From NCBI GenBank assembly GCA_030425195.1, contig JAUIAV010000006.1, forward strand, positions 124,001 to 188,000: 64,000 nt of DNA, written 5' to 3'. A model generated the notes under the pieces. That model saw only the letters and a list, made by a program, of their open reading frames with translations, made no database searches and had not been told where the DNA came from. Made by a program: the position numbers and the translations under genes. This document shows positions 42,902-52,284 of this stretch, one piece after another. Origin of the DNA: Gammaproteobacteria bacterium (lineage in GTDB: Bacteria; Pseudomonadota; Gammaproteobacteria; Pseudomonadales; Azotimanducaceae). Each line of letters begins with the position of its first letter. The first letter of the stretch is position 1.

Positions 42902-44476
42902 TCAGATCTTCCTTTCCCGGCCCTGCCAGTAGCGGGCCCGCACGTTCTTCCTCAGGATCTTACCGGCAGCACTTCGTGGCAGCTCGTCCACGAAATCGAG
43001 CGACCGCGGCACCTTGAATCGCGCCACACCCTCGCGGGCCCGATCGAGGATCTCCTCTGCCAGCGCGTCCGTGGGCTCGTATCCCGCCTTCAGCTGGATG
43101 ACCGCTTTGACCTCCTCTCCGTATTCCTCGTGCGGTACGCCGACGGTGCAGGAATCCTCAACGGCCGGATGCTTGATGAGCTCGTTGTCGATTTCCTGAG
43201 GATAGACGTTCACCCCGCCGGCGATGATGGTTTCCGCGCTCCGGCCTGTCAGAAACAGATAGCCGTCCTCGTCGATGAAGCCGATATCACCCAGGGTGAA
43301 GTAATTGTCCGCCCGGCTCTTCAGGGTTTTCGCTTCATCCTTGTAGTACTGGAAGTCCACGCCGAGCCGCAGATAGATGGTCCCTTCCGTACCCGCGGGG
43401 CAGGGCTCCCCGGCATCATCCAGAATGCGCGCCGCTTCCGGATCCGGACAGCGGCCCACGCTGCCGGGTTTCTTCAACCACTCCTCGGAACTGATCAGAA
43501 ATCCTGCCCCGCCTTCGGAACCGGCGTAGTACTCACTGAGCACCGGACCCACCCAGCGGATCATGGCGTGCTTGATCTCCGGCGGGCAGGGCGCGGCGCC
43601 GTGACTGATGCGTTTCAGAGAGCTCGTGTCGTAGCGGGCGCGGACCGACTCCGGAAGAGCCAGGAGCCGCTGAAACATGATGGGCACCATGTGGGTATGG
43701 GTAATGCGCTTCTCGTCGATCGTGCGCAGCACGGTCTCGCTGTCCCATTTGTCGAGGAAGACCACCGGCAGGCCGTTCATCAGCGGCAGCCGGACGTTTC
43801 CGGCCAGCGGCGCCGCGTGATAGGCAGGGCCGGTGCAGTAGTAGATGTCCCGCTCGCGATCGGCCCCGGAATCGAATGGCGCATAAACCGCGTCCGGCTT
43901 GTGCACGCCCTTGGGACGGCCCGTGGTCCCGGAGGTATACAGCATGGTGTAGCCACGGGAGGGATCCGCAATGTTCGAGCCTTCGAACGGTGTCATGAGA
44001 TCCTCGAGCACATCGAAATCCGGGATCCGTCCGCCGATGCCTGCCTTGAGCCGGAGATCGGGGCAGGAGGCCGCCGCCGTGGTGACCGCCTCCGCGGTCC
44101 GCACATCCGCAAACAGCGCCTTCGCTTCACAGTCCCGGACGATGTAGGCGATCTCTTCGCCCCTCAGATGCCAGTTCACCGGGGTGCAGCGCAGACCGGA
44201 ACGCAGCGCGGCGAGCAGCACGTCGCAGAACTCCGCTCGGTTGGTGCAGACGAGCGCCACCGAGTCGCCGCTCGAAAGGCCGGCTTCACGAAGCAGCCGG
44301 GCGATGCGGTTGGCCCGGGCGTTCAGTTCGCCGAAGGTGCGGTCCTGGCCGGTGTAATCGTAAATGGCGACCCGATCCGGTTGCCGGTCCGCCCACACTG
44401 CGGGCTGCATGCCGACGCCGGCTGCCGTGTCGACTTCCCGGGCAAGTGCTTCCAGGCTGGCTGAATGCGTTGTCAT
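42902..44476 (-). CDS. AMP-forming acyl-CoA synthetase
   Basis: This 524-residue enzyme activates a carboxylic acid to its CoA thioester through an acyl-adenylate. Seen are the P-loop TMLYTSGTTGRPKGV, SEYYAGSEGG in the acyl pocket, YFTLGDIGFIDEDGYLFLTGR and the C-terminal lysine in PRSAAGKILRK. The chain-length preference cannot be read. It stands with an amidohydrolase and TetR regulator in a minus-strand run, which suggests catabolism of an aromatic or fatty acid. Confidence 0.9.
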   Translation of the reverse strand: MTTHSASLEALAREVDTAAGVGMQPAVWADRQPDRVAIYDYTGQDRTFGELNARANRIARLLREAGLSSGDSVALVCTNRAEFCDVLLAALRSGLRCTPVNWHLRGEEIAYIVRDCEAKALFADVRTAEAVTTAAASCPDLRLKAGIGGRIPDFDVLEDLMTPFEGSNIADPSRGYTMLYTSGTTGRPKGVHKPDAVYAPFDSGADRERDIYYCTGPAYHAAPLAGNVRLPLMNGLPVVFLDKWDSETVLRTIDEKRITHTHMVPIMFQRLLALPESVRARYDTSSLKRISHGAAPCPPEIKHAMIRWVGPVLSEYYAGSEGGAGFLISSEEWLKKPGSVGRCPDPEAARILDDAGEPCPAGTEGTIYLRLGVDFQYYKDEAKTLKSRADNYFTLGDIGFIDEDGYLFLTGRSAETIIAGGVNVYPQEIDNELIKHPAVEDSCTVGVPHEEYGEEVKAVIQLKAGYEPTDALAEEILDRAREGVARFKVPRSLDFVDELPRSAAGKILRKNVRARYWQGRERKI

Positions 44477-44535
44477 GAGCGCCCTCTCCTCCCAAGCGGC
44501 TCCGGAAGGAGTATCGCACGTCGGTGACCGGACGT

Positions 44536-45696
44536 TCAGGTCCCGAAGGACATCATCTCCTCGAAGTTCCGTCGATAAAAACGATCCCAGACGTCGTCTT
44601 CGAACTCACCCATGCTGCGCTCGAACCGTCCTTTGGGATCATTGGTGCCTTCCGGATGGGGATAGTCGCTGGAGAACATGAACAGATCCGCACCGCCATC
44701 GCGGATCATGCGGCCCACGTCTTCACCCGGAAAAGGCGTGAACTTGACCGCCCGTCGGACGTACTCGGAAGGCTTCATCTCCATCGCTTTCAGATAGGGG
44801 TCGGTTCGGCCGAAGCTCCGGTAGCCCAGATCGAGCTCGCGCAGGAACTCGGGCGCCCAGCCGGCACCGGACTCGATCACGCCGCCCCTGAGGTCCGGGA
44901 ATCGTTCGAACACGCCGTCGTAGACCATGGCAGTCAACCAGACCTGCGGTGCGAAGGAGAGCATGATGTAGTCGCAGAAACGGAGATTCTCGCCACCGCC
45001 GTGCAGATCGGGTGACCGCTCCCGACCGTTGTTCTGAAACGCTTTCGGCTGGGTTCTGGTTCCTGGACCGATGTGCAGCATGAAGGGCGTGCGGGTCTCC
45101 GACAGCCGGGCCCAGATCGGATCGAAAACCGGGTGTCCCGGTGACCTGTCACCCGCCGGTCCGGCAGACACCATGATCGCCCGGTTGCCGCTGGCGAGTG
45201 CCACGTCCGTCTCCTGCAGTGCCCGTTCGGGATTGTCCAGGGGGACGTAGGCCACACCGTAGAGGCGCTGATCGTGACCACAGAATGCGGCCATGGCCTC
45301 GTTGTGAGCCCGGGCACCCGCATAGAGGACGCCTTCGTCGTTCGCGGCACGGGCCGGGGCAAGTCCGGCGGTGCCGAAAACGAGCTGCCCGGCGAAACCG
45401 AATCCGTCCAGCACCCGGGTTCTCTCTTCCGGGTCGAACGCGCCGGCGGCGAGCCAGCCCTTCGGCCCGGCAATGGGATTCTCGAACGCTTCCGCTTCCG
45501 CCGCCGGATCCCCTTTCCGTGCTCTGGCCTTCTCCAGAATCCTGTCGATCCGGTTCGGCTTGCTGCCGTAAAGCGGACGCAGCCGCGCCTTCAGATCATC
45601 GTCCAGAAACGGATCGAGCCACTCCCGCGTTTCCATGACATGGCTGTCGGCGTCATAGATGGTTCGTCCGCCTGCATAGGTCTGCCCTTCAGACAT
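44536..45696 (-). CDS. Amidohydrolase-2 family metal-dependent hydrolase
   Basis: This 386-residue TIM-barrel protein starts with the metal motif DADSHVMET (D-x-x-x-H variant of the usual D-x-H) and has SSDYPHPEG near the C-terminus with the catalytic aspartate. Family members include decarboxylases of aromatic acids and hydrolases such as LigI. The partner acyl-CoA synthetase 60 bases downstream suggests a linked degradation pathway. An AT-rich inverted repeat lies upstream. Confidence 0.85.
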   Translation of the reverse strand: MSEGQTYAGGRTIYDADSHVMETREWLDPFLDDDLKARLRPLYGSKPNRIDRILEKARARKGDPAAEAEAFENPIAGPKGWLAAGAFDPEERTRVLDGFGFAGQLVFGTAGLAPARAANDEGVLYAGARAHNEAMAAFCGHDQRLYGVAYVPLDNPERALQETDVALASGNRAIMVSAGPAGDRSPGHPVFDPIWARLSETRTPFMLHIGPGTRTQPKAFQNNGRERSPDLHGGGENLRFCDYIMLSFAPQVWLTAMVYDGVFERFPDLRGGVIESGAGWAPEFLRELDLGYRSFGRTDPYLKAMEMKPSEYVRRAVKFTPFPGEDVGRMIRDGGADLFMFSSDYPHPEGTNDPKGRFERSMGEFEDDVWDRFYRRNFEEMMSFGT

Positions 45697-45717
45697 GATG
45701 CTGCTCTCCGCCCTGAT

Positions 45718-45740
45718 TTATTAGACAAAAATTATAATAA
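45718..45740. promoter_or_regulatory. AT-rich inverted repeat upstream of the amidohydrolase gene
   Basis: TTATTA and TAATAA flank 11 bases in an AT-rich block between the TetR and amidohydrolase genes. It is a candidate operator and promoter for the amidohydrolase/acyl-CoA synthetase genes, perhaps bound by the neighbouring TetR protein. Confidence 0.4.
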
Positions 45741-45782
45741 TCCTGCCCGCGAGCGGAATGCAATCATCCGGAACGCAGCGTC

Positions 45783-46409
45783 CTACCCGCCGGTCCCCTC
45801 CCCGCCATAGCGTTTCTGAAGTGCCTGCCAGCCGCCGACGATGAACTCACACCAGACCTCCACGGTCCGGTCGATGTCCACCTGCTGGTGCCGGAGATAG
45901 GTCATGGAGTGAATGGGCGCGTTCACCACCATGGTTACCGCGACCTGAGCCACATCCTCGGGCACTCCGTAGTGTTCGCGAAGCGCCTTCACGAAGTAGC
46001 GCGTGGTTTCGGAACGGGAGGTCCGGTTTCCAGCCCGGGTCTTCTGGGCCAGTGCCGGCTCCGAAGCCAGCAGCCGCAGGATCGGACCGTGATCGTGGTA
46101 GTAACGCAGCGCCCGTTCCACTGTCCCCCGGATCACCTGCTCCACGGGCAGATCGTCCGGCATGCTGTCCAGCCCCCGGCCGCTGAGCGCTTTGAATTCC
46201 CGAGCCAGAATCGCTTCGAGCAGCGCGTCGCGCCTCGGAAAGTACTTGTAGATCAGCGGCTTGCTGATGCCGGCAGCTTCGGCCACCTGCTCGAGCGTCA
46301 CGCCGGAGTGATCGGTCTGGATGATCAGCTGCACGGCGGCATCGACGATGGACTCGCGCCGCGCCTGGGGCGACATGCGCCTGGCCCGGGGTCGTTTTTC
46401 CGTGCTCAA
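45783..46409 (-). CDS. TetR-family transcriptional regulator
   Basis: This 208-residue protein has an N-terminal helix-turn-helix (TLEQVAEAAGISKPLIYKYF) and a divergent ligand domain. I chose TTG 46409: it overlaps the stop of the DUF1272 gene (TTGA) and gives a family-length N-terminus; the frame is open upstream but that is the antisense of DUF1272. It probably controls the flanking acyl-CoA and amidohydrolase genes. Confidence 0.88.
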   Translation of the reverse strand: MSTEKRPRARRMSPQARRESIVDAAVQLIIQTDHSGVTLEQVAEAAGISKPLIYKYFPRRDALLEAILAREFKALSGRGLDSMPDDLPVEQVIRGTVERALRYYHDHGPILRLLASEPALAQKTRAGNRTSRSETTRYFVKALREHYGVPEDVAQVAVTMVVNAPIHSMTYLRHQQVDIDRTVEVWCEFIVGGWQALQKRYGGEGTGG

Positions 46410-46660
46410 CGCTGACCTCGACCGTCCGCGTGATCCGGATTGAACACCCGCTCCGTGGAGGCAGGAAACTTCTCGAGCAGGGCCGACGGCCGGATGGGCC
46501 TTGGTTCGAAACCGCCGCCGCAGTTCGGGCAGCGGCCTCCAAGCACGCCTTCCACGCAATCTCTGCAGAAGGTGCATTCGAAGCTGCAGATCATTGCCGC
46601 GTTACTTTGCGGCGGCAGATCGACATCGCAGCACTCACAGTTGGGTTTGAGCATCAGCAT
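46406..46660 (-). CDS. DUF1272 zinc-ribbon-like protein
   Basis: This 84-residue protein is rich in paired cysteines (LKPNCECCDVDLPP; CSFECTFCRDCV; GGRCPNCGG) matching DUF1272, probably binding two zinc ions. Function is unknown. It is coupled to the TetR gene by a 4-base overlap and is 1 base from the hydrolase gene. Confidence 0.88.
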   Translation of the reverse strand: MLMLKPNCECCDVDLPPQSNAAMICSFECTFCRDCVEGVLGGRCPNCGGGFEPRPIRPSALLEKFPASTERVFNPDHADGRGQR

Positions 46661-46661
46661 G

Positions 46662-47465
46662 TCACTCTGCCCCGTCCCCGAGCGCCTCGATGAGCACGTC
46701 GAGCACTTCGTTCGGCTGCTCGGACATCATGGAATGGCCCGAACCCGGCAGTACCCGGACCCTGGCGCGGTCTGCAAAACCATCGGCCACCGACTGACCG
46801 GCCTGCATCGGCGTCATCCTGTCCTCGGTGCCGACCACCACGGTCACCGGTATCCGTATGTGGCTCGTATCTTCCGGCTCGAAGCCGTTGCAGGCCGCCA
46901 GATCCGCATGGAAGACACCGGGCGCACACCGCTCCATGAGCCGTTCTCCGCCACCCAGCACGAACATGCCGGGCACCGGATTGCCGCCGAGGCTTCCCCT
47001 GGCACTGTGGCTCCAGACATTTGCCATGTCGAAAGCGGCGTGATCGTCATCGGCGGCCGCATCGAGCAGCAGATGGGTCACGGGCATGGGCAGCGAGGTA
47101 CCGAGAAGCACGAGCCGTTCCGCCTGCTGCGGGTGCCGGGCGGCGAAAGCCACCGCTGCCAGGGATCCCATGCTGTGCCCGATCAGACTGGCGCTGGCGA
47201 CGCCGAGCCCGGAGAGGAGATCGGCCAGCCAGTCGGCGATCCCATCGATGCTGGTCAGCGGCGTTCCGCCGCTGCGGCCGTGACCCGGCAGATCCGGGGC
47301 GAGCACCGTATAACCATGACGGGCGAAGTAACGGGCCTGCATCACCCAGACGGTGTGATCCATACCGGCACCGTGGACGAACAGCAGCACGCCCCTCCCT
47401 GGTGGATCGAGCGGCCGGCTGCCCGTGCCGACGAAGGTTTCCGTTCCCCGGACATGAAGCCTCAT
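46662..47465 (-). CDS. Alpha/beta-fold hydrolase
   Basis: This 267-residue protein has the oxyanion region LLFVHGAGMDH, the nucleophile elbow GHSMGS, the Asp in VGTEDRMTP and the His in PGSGHSMM. The substrate is unknown; esters or C-C bonds of ring-cleavage products are possible. It overlaps the MetY-like gene by 4 bases (ATGA). Confidence 0.9.
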   Translation of the reverse strand: MRLHVRGTETFVGTGSRPLDPPGRGVLLFVHGAGMDHTVWVMQARYFARHGYTVLAPDLPGHGRSGGTPLTSIDGIADWLADLLSGLGVASASLIGHSMGSLAAVAFAARHPQQAERLVLLGTSLPMPVTHLLLDAAADDDHAAFDMANVWSHSARGSLGGNPVPGMFVLGGGERLMERCAPGVFHADLAACNGFEPEDTSHIRIPVTVVVGTEDRMTPMQAGQSVADGFADRARVRVLPGSGHSMMSEQPNEVLDVLIEALGDGAE

Positions 47466-48799
47466 CTGGCACCTCCACCGGAACCGCCGGTCAGCCGTTC
47501 GACCGCTCTGAGCCCTTTCTTCAGATCGTCGATGAGATCCGCCGCATCCTCCAGCCCCACGGACAGCCGTATGAGTCCTTCACCGATGCCCGCGGAGGCC
47601 AGCGCTTCTGCATCCATACGGTGATGGGTGGTGCTGGCGGGATGTATCACCAGAGAGCGGGCATCCCCCACGTTGGCCAGATGAGAGAACAGCGTCAGGG
47701 CTTCAATGAAAGCCCGCCCGGCTTCCCGGCCGCCTTCCAGCTCGAAGCTGAAAACGGCACCCGCGCCCTTCGGCAGCAGGCGTGCGGCCAGAGCCTGGTC
47801 CGGATGCCCGTCCAGCTCCGGATACGCCACCGAACGGACCAGCGGCTGCGCTGCCAGAAACGCTGTCAGCGAGCGGGTGTTCGCCACATGTTTTTCCATC
47901 CTGAGCGGCAGGGTTTCCATGCCCTGAAGGATCTGAAATGCGGTCATGGGCGCCATGCAGGCGCCGAAGTCCCGAATGCCTTCCTTGCGTGCCCGGGTGA
48001 TGAAGGCGGCCGGTCCGAACTCTTCCGCAAAAACCAGATCGTGGAAACCTTCGTAGGGCTCGGTCAGGGTTGGAAAGCGGTCGGAGGCCTCCCAGTCGAA
48101 CGTACCGCCATCCACCAGCAATCCGCCGATCACCACACCGTGCCCGCTCAGAAATTTCGTCGCCGAGTGAAGCACCAGATCCGCACCCAGCTCGATGGGT
48201 CGGCAGAGATAGGGGGTCGCAAAGGTGGCATCCACCATGAGCGGCAGCGCATGGGCATGCGCCACGTGCGCGACCTCCGGCACATTGAGCACTTCGAGTC
48301 CCGGATTACCGAGAATCTCCCCGAACAGGAGCCGCGTGTTCTCCCGTATGGCCGCCTGGAATGCCTCCGGATCCCGTGGGTCCACAAAGGTGGTTTCGAT
48401 GCCGAATCGCGGCAGGGTGTAGGCCAGCAGATTGTGAGTGCCGCCGTAGAGCGACCGGGAGGCGACGATGTGATCACCGGCACTGCAGAGCGTCACTACC
48501 GCCAGATGCATGGCCGCCTGTCCGCTCGCTGTCGCTATCGCGCCTACGCCACCATCGAGCGCGGCGATTCGCTCCTCGAGCACCGCATTGGTGGGATTCG
48601 ACAGCCTGGAGTAAACGTGACCGGCCCGCTCCATGTTGAACAGGCCCGCGGCAAAGTCCGAATCCGGGAAGACGAAGGAAGCCGTCTGGTAGATGGGCGT
48701 TGCCCGGGCACCCGTGCTCGGGTCCGGACGCGCGCCCGCGTGCAGCGACAGCGTCTCGAAACCCGGACCCCGCGGTGCCCGGTGTTTTTTCTCGCTCAT
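47462..48799 (-). CDS. metY: O-acetylhomoserine sulfhydrylase-like PLP enzyme
   Basis: This 445-residue enzyme belongs to the Cys/Met metabolism PLP family. Marks are FETLSLHAGARPDPSTGARA, YSRLSNPT, the PLP lysine in HSATKFLSGHG and a C-terminal SVGLEDAADLIDDL. The length and SLHAG start fit O-acetylhomoserine aminocarboxypropyltransferase (MetY), which makes homocysteine from sulfide; cystathionine gamma-synthase is the alternative but is shorter. It is the first gene of an overlapped run with the hydrolase, DUF1272 and TetR genes. Confidence 0.87.
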   Translation of the reverse strand: MSEKKHRAPRGPGFETLSLHAGARPDPSTGARATPIYQTASFVFPDSDFAAGLFNMERAGHVYSRLSNPTNAVLEERIAALDGGVGAIATASGQAAMHLAVVTLCSAGDHIVASRSLYGGTHNLLAYTLPRFGIETTFVDPRDPEAFQAAIRENTRLLFGEILGNPGLEVLNVPEVAHVAHAHALPLMVDATFATPYLCRPIELGADLVLHSATKFLSGHGVVIGGLLVDGGTFDWEASDRFPTLTEPYEGFHDLVFAEEFGPAAFITRARKEGIRDFGACMAPMTAFQILQGMETLPLRMEKHVANTRSLTAFLAAQPLVRSVAYPELDGHPDQALAARLLPKGAGAVFSFELEGGREAGRAFIEALTLFSHLANVGDARSLVIHPASTTHHRMDAEALASAGIGEGLIRLSVGLEDAADLIDDLKKGLRAVERLTGGSGGGAR

Positions 48800-48880
48800 C
48801 TCTCATCTCCCGGGCCACCGACGTACTTCTGCTATCTTAGCAGTCAGCCGGAGCACACCGGCAATGGAGGAGGACGCCAC

Positions 48881-49489
48881 ATGAGCGGGAACACGGATGA
48901 AATTGCGGCGCTCGAAGGGGAGATTTTCGAGCTCACCATGAAGCTGCACGAGCTGCGCAGGAAGAACGATGCAGCGGAGGTGCCGAACTACGGTTTCGAA
49001 ACTCAGAACGGCCAGACTACGCTGCTGGATCTGTTCGGCGACCAGGACACTCTGATGCTCATCCACAACATGGGCCAGGGCTGCCGCTGGTGCACGGTCT
49101 GGGCGGATGGATTCAACGGCTTTCTGCCTCACCTGGAGTCGGCGCTGTCCGTGGTGCTGGTCTCGAAAGATGCGCCGGATGTGCAGCGCCGCTTCGCCAA
49201 CGCCCGCGGCTGGCGGTTCCGGCTCGCTTCGCACGGCGGAGGCACCTACATCCAGGAGCAATCCGCCCAGGTCGGCGTGAACAACATGCCCGGCGTGGTG
49301 GTCTACGAACGCGACGGTGAGACCATCACCCGGAAAAACAGCGCCGTGTTCGGTCCCGGTGATCTGTACTGCTCTCTCTGGCACCTGCTGGCGCTGGCCG
49401 GGCTCGGCGAGCCGGAATTCACGCCACAGTTCAACTACTGGCGGCGGCCGGAAAAACTCGACGACGGCGGCGAGAACGTCCTGGACTAA
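48881..49489 (+). CDS. DUF899 thioredoxin-like protein
   Basis: This 202-residue protein has the DUF899 pattern (LMLIHNMGQGCRWCTVWADG, then GWRFRLASHGGGTYI, then FTPQFNYW) with a CxxC in a thioredoxin-like setting. A redox role is likely but unproven. ATG 48881 has GGAGGAGG upstream. It ends with a 4-base overlap on the convergent pqiC gene. Confidence 0.85.
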   Translation: MSGNTDEIAALEGEIFELTMKLHELRRKNDAAEVPNYGFETQNGQTTLLDLFGDQDTLMLIHNMGQGCRWCTVWADGFNGFLPHLESALSVVLVSKDAPDVQRRFANARGWRFRLASHGGGTYIQEQSAQVGVNNMPGVVVYERDGETITRKNSAVFGPGDLYCSLWHLLALAGLGEPEFTPQFNYWRRPEKLDDGGENVLD

Positions 49490-50064
49490 TCGAGAGAGTC
49501 GACGATGGCACCGGCGAGCGCATCCAGCAGCCCGGCGTGGGCGGCCACCAGCGCCGGATAGCCGTCCGCCGACTGGGTGCGTGTTTCATCGAAGCTGTGC
49601 ATCTCCGGCTCGCCCTCACCCGTGATGCGCCAGTCGGCAACCAGACGCACATGGCCGGATTCGGTTCCATGCAGCTGGTGAATGCGCACGGCAATGGTCT
49701 CCGGACCTTCCGCACCGGTCTCCGGCCGGGATAACGGCGCCGTCTCCACCGGCCGGCCGGACCGGCGCGCGATGGCCACCTGCAGATAACGCTCCAGGGC
49801 TCCGTCCAGCGGCTCCGCCCAGCGGTGGTGCTTCGCGACCTCGATCTCGGAAGGACCGGTCTGCAGCACCAGACCCCGCTGGTCCAGATAGGGCGGGATA
49901 CGGACGGACTTCAGCCGCAGCGGTGCCCCTTCGGTTGCCGTCACAGTGACATCCGGACGCAGCAGATACACATGGTCCGCCATGGGCGGAGCACCTGTGC
50001 AGCCCGTCAGCAGCGTGCCGAGCACCAGCAGGCCGGCTCCGATCGAACGTCCCGACATTCTCAT
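49486..50064 (-). CDS. pqiC: PqiC-like outer-membrane lipoprotein
   Basis: This 192-residue protein has a lipobox (LLVLGTLLTGCTGAPP). The ABC-type transport auxiliary domain shows VYLLRPDV, LRLKSVRIPPYLDQRGLVLQ and HHRWAEPLDGALERYL. PqiC holds the far end of the PqiB tube at the outer membrane for lipid transport. It is the last gene of the pqi block and overlaps pqiB by 4 bases. Confidence 0.88.
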   Translation of the reverse strand: MRMSGRSIGAGLLVLGTLLTGCTGAPPMADHVYLLRPDVTVTATEGAPLRLKSVRIPPYLDQRGLVLQTGPSEIEVAKHHRWAEPLDGALERYLQVAIARRSGRPVETAPLSRPETGAEGPETIAVRIHQLHGTESGHVRLVADWRITGEGEPEMHSFDETRTQSADGYPALVAAHAGLLDALAGAIVDSLD

Positions 50065-51680
50065 GGTTCCACCCTCGGTTCTCGATCCGGTCCGGATTTC
50101 GGCGGGAACAGCAGGGCGTTCGGCCGTTCGCGGAGCTGTTCGGCGAAGGCGTCCACATTCTGCAGAGCGCTCTTGAGCTCTTCCATCACTCTGATCAGTT
50201 CTCCCTGAAACTCGGAATTGGAGTCAAACCCTTCCAGCACTTCATTCAGCTGATCCAGCGTCTGCTGCACCGATGCCGGCAGCGACTGAAGGCCTTCGCT
50301 CTCGGCAACCCGGCGCACGGCCCGCAGCGTCCCCTCCAGCTCGGTGATGGCACTCTCCGCCTTCTCGAGCACGCCTTCCACGGGCAAACCGTTGAGCTTG
50401 GCGAGCAGCTGACTGACCTGGGTCTGAATGTGCCCGAGCCCACCGCTGATGGTGGGGATGGTCGGAAGTCCGAGGAAGACGCCTACGGATTCCCGGGATT
50501 CGGTCTCATGCATGTCGAGCTCGATCAGACGCGCACCCGTCAGAAGGTTCCCGGATTCCAGGGTGGCCCGAAGCCCGCGCTCGACGGCGATAGCAATGGA
50601 TTCCTCGAGGATCAGATTGCCTTCCGCGGTGTCATCGAGCGCCATCCTGCCTGGCTCGATCCGGATCAGCACGGGAATCGCCCGACCCGATTCGTTCACA
50701 TCCGCCGTCTTGTTCAGGTCCTCCAGCATGATCCGGACCACGCTGCCGATCCGGATACCCCGGTAGGTGACCGGCGCGCCGGGACTCAGCCCGCGCAGCG
50801 ACTGCGCGAAGCTGACCACATATTCAGTCGCATGTTCGTAGGGGTTTTCGTGAATGGAGGCTTCATCCGGATAGAGCCTGAACAGTGTGTCCGCTTCCAC
50901 CTGCCTGCCTTCCGCGGATTGCCGTGGCAGGTCGAAGGCGACGCCGCCCATCAGCGCCGACTGCAGAGAGCCCACGCTCACCTTGATCCCCTCTGTCGAA
51001 AGCTCCGCCGAGATGCCGCTGGCATTCCAGAATCGTGTATTGGACGACACCAGAGCGTCATAGGGCGCATCCACGAAAATCGAGTACAGGACCCGTTTGG
51101 ATTCCACCTGCAGCTCGATGCTCTCCACCGTGCCGACGTTATAGCCGCGGTAGAGGACGGGAGATCCCACGTTGACGGATCCGCTGCTGGCACTGACCAG
51201 CTTCAGACGCTTACCCGGGGTCCCCACGGGAGAGACCGGCCGGCGCTCGAGACCTTCGAATACCCGCCGGTCCGTCAGCGGTCCTTCCCCGGGCGAGATT
51301 TCCACATAGGCACCGCTGAGCAGCGTACCGATTCCGGTGACGGATGCGCCCCGTACTTCCGCCCGCATCACCCAGAACTGGGTATCCTCCCGGAGCAGCG
51401 GTCTGGCCTCGGGAGCGAGCTCAGCGGTGACGACGACGCCGTCCAGGTCATCGGCGAGCCGGACACCGGTCACCGTTCCCAGCGTGACGTTGCGCGCCTT
51501 CACCAGCGTCTTGTCCGCCTGAATGCCTTCCGCATCCCTGAAGTGCAGGCTGATCGTCGGCCCCTGCTTGAGGTACGCGTCCACCGCGAGCCACAGGCCG
51601 AGGGCCACCGCTACCGCAGGCACCACCCAGATGACGGAAATCCTCCGTCCCTTGGATTCGACCACCACCGATTCACTCAT
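50061..51680 (-). CDS. pqiB: PqiB-like MCE protein (trans-envelope lipid tunnel)
   Basis: The protein is about 539 residues from ATG 51680, with a membrane anchor (VIWVVPAVAVALGLWLAVDAYL), MCE domains (repeats of the type FRDAEGIQADKTLVKARNVTLG; YRGYNVGTVESIELQ; YRGIRIGSVVRIML) and a long C-terminal helix. Three MCE domains make stacked rings with a needle, as in PqiB. It moves lipids between membranes. I chose the ATG at 51680, overlapping the pqiA stop by 8 bases; an earlier ATG at 51698 is possible. Confidence 0.9.
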   Translation of the reverse strand: MSESVVVESKGRRISVIWVVPAVAVALGLWLAVDAYLKQGPTISLHFRDAEGIQADKTLVKARNVTLGTVTGVRLADDLDGVVVTAELAPEARPLLREDTQFWVMRAEVRGASVTGIGTLLSGAYVEISPGEGPLTDRRVFEGLERRPVSPVGTPGKRLKLVSASSGSVNVGSPVLYRGYNVGTVESIELQVESKRVLYSIFVDAPYDALVSSNTRFWNASGISAELSTEGIKVSVGSLQSALMGGVAFDLPRQSAEGRQVEADTLFRLYPDEASIHENPYEHATEYVVSFAQSLRGLSPGAPVTYRGIRIGSVVRIMLEDLNKTADVNESGRAIPVLIRIEPGRMALDDTAEGNLILEESIAIAVERGLRATLESGNLLTGARLIELDMHETESRESVGVFLGLPTIPTISGGLGHIQTQVSQLLAKLNGLPVEGVLEKAESAITELEGTLRAVRRVAESEGLQSLPASVQQTLDQLNEVLEGFDSNSEFQGELIRVMEELKSALQNVDAFAEQLRERPNALLFPPKSGPDREPRVEP

Positions 51681-52284
51681 CCGGTTTCTCCGGCTCATCG
51701 TCCCAGAGAAGCCTCGGGTCGAAACTTTCTGCCGCCAGCATGGTGACGATCACCACGCCGGCGAAGGCGAGCGCGGCGGCGCCCGGACGGATGACGATGA
51801 TGCCCGTGATCTGAATGAGCGCGACGAGGATCGCCACCACGAACACATCCACCATGGACCATTTGCCGATGAACTCCGTGATCCGGTACAGGGTCGTCCT
51901 CTGCCGGGGCGAAACGGGCAGGTGCCTGCCCACCGTCCAGCAGAGCATCGCCACGGTGAGGATCTTGCCGATCGGCACCAGGACGCTGGCGATCAGAATC
52001 ACCAGAGCCACGGGGTAGGAGCCCATGTTCCAGAGGATCACCACACCGCCGATGATGGTGCTGTCCTGGGAGCTCTCAAACTGATCCGTGGTCATGATCG
52101 GGAGCAGATTCGCCGGCACGTAGAGCACGATGGCTGCGATCAGCAGCGCGACCGTCCGCTGCAGGCTGTCGGGGATCCGCGGGTGAATGTGAGCGCCGCA
52201 GCGCACGCAGTGCCCGCTGCCGGACGCCGACAGGGCGAGACAGGTGTGGCAGACGTCAAAGCCCGCTTCTCTGGCCGTTGTCAT
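51673..52284 (-). CDS. PqiA-like protein, second half-size copy
   Basis: The protein is about 203 residues. A zinc finger near the N-terminus (CHTCLALSASGSGHCVRCGA) is followed by four membrane spans (LLIAAIVLYVPANLLPIM; SYPVALVILIASVLVPIGKI; MVDVFVVAILVALIQITGII). It corresponds to one of the two repeats of E. coli PqiA. The ATG at 52284 overlaps the stop of the first copy (ATGA), so the two halves are probably made in equal amount and pair. Confidence 0.86.
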   Translation of the reverse strand: MTTAREAGFDVCHTCLALSASGSGHCVRCGAHIHPRIPDSLQRTVALLIAAIVLYVPANLLPIMTTDQFESSQDSTIIGGVVILWNMGSYPVALVILIASVLVPIGKILTVAMLCWTVGRHLPVSPRQRTTLYRITEFIGKWSMVDVFVVAILVALIQITGIIVIRPGAAALAFAGVVIVTMLAAESFDPRLLWDDEPEKPDE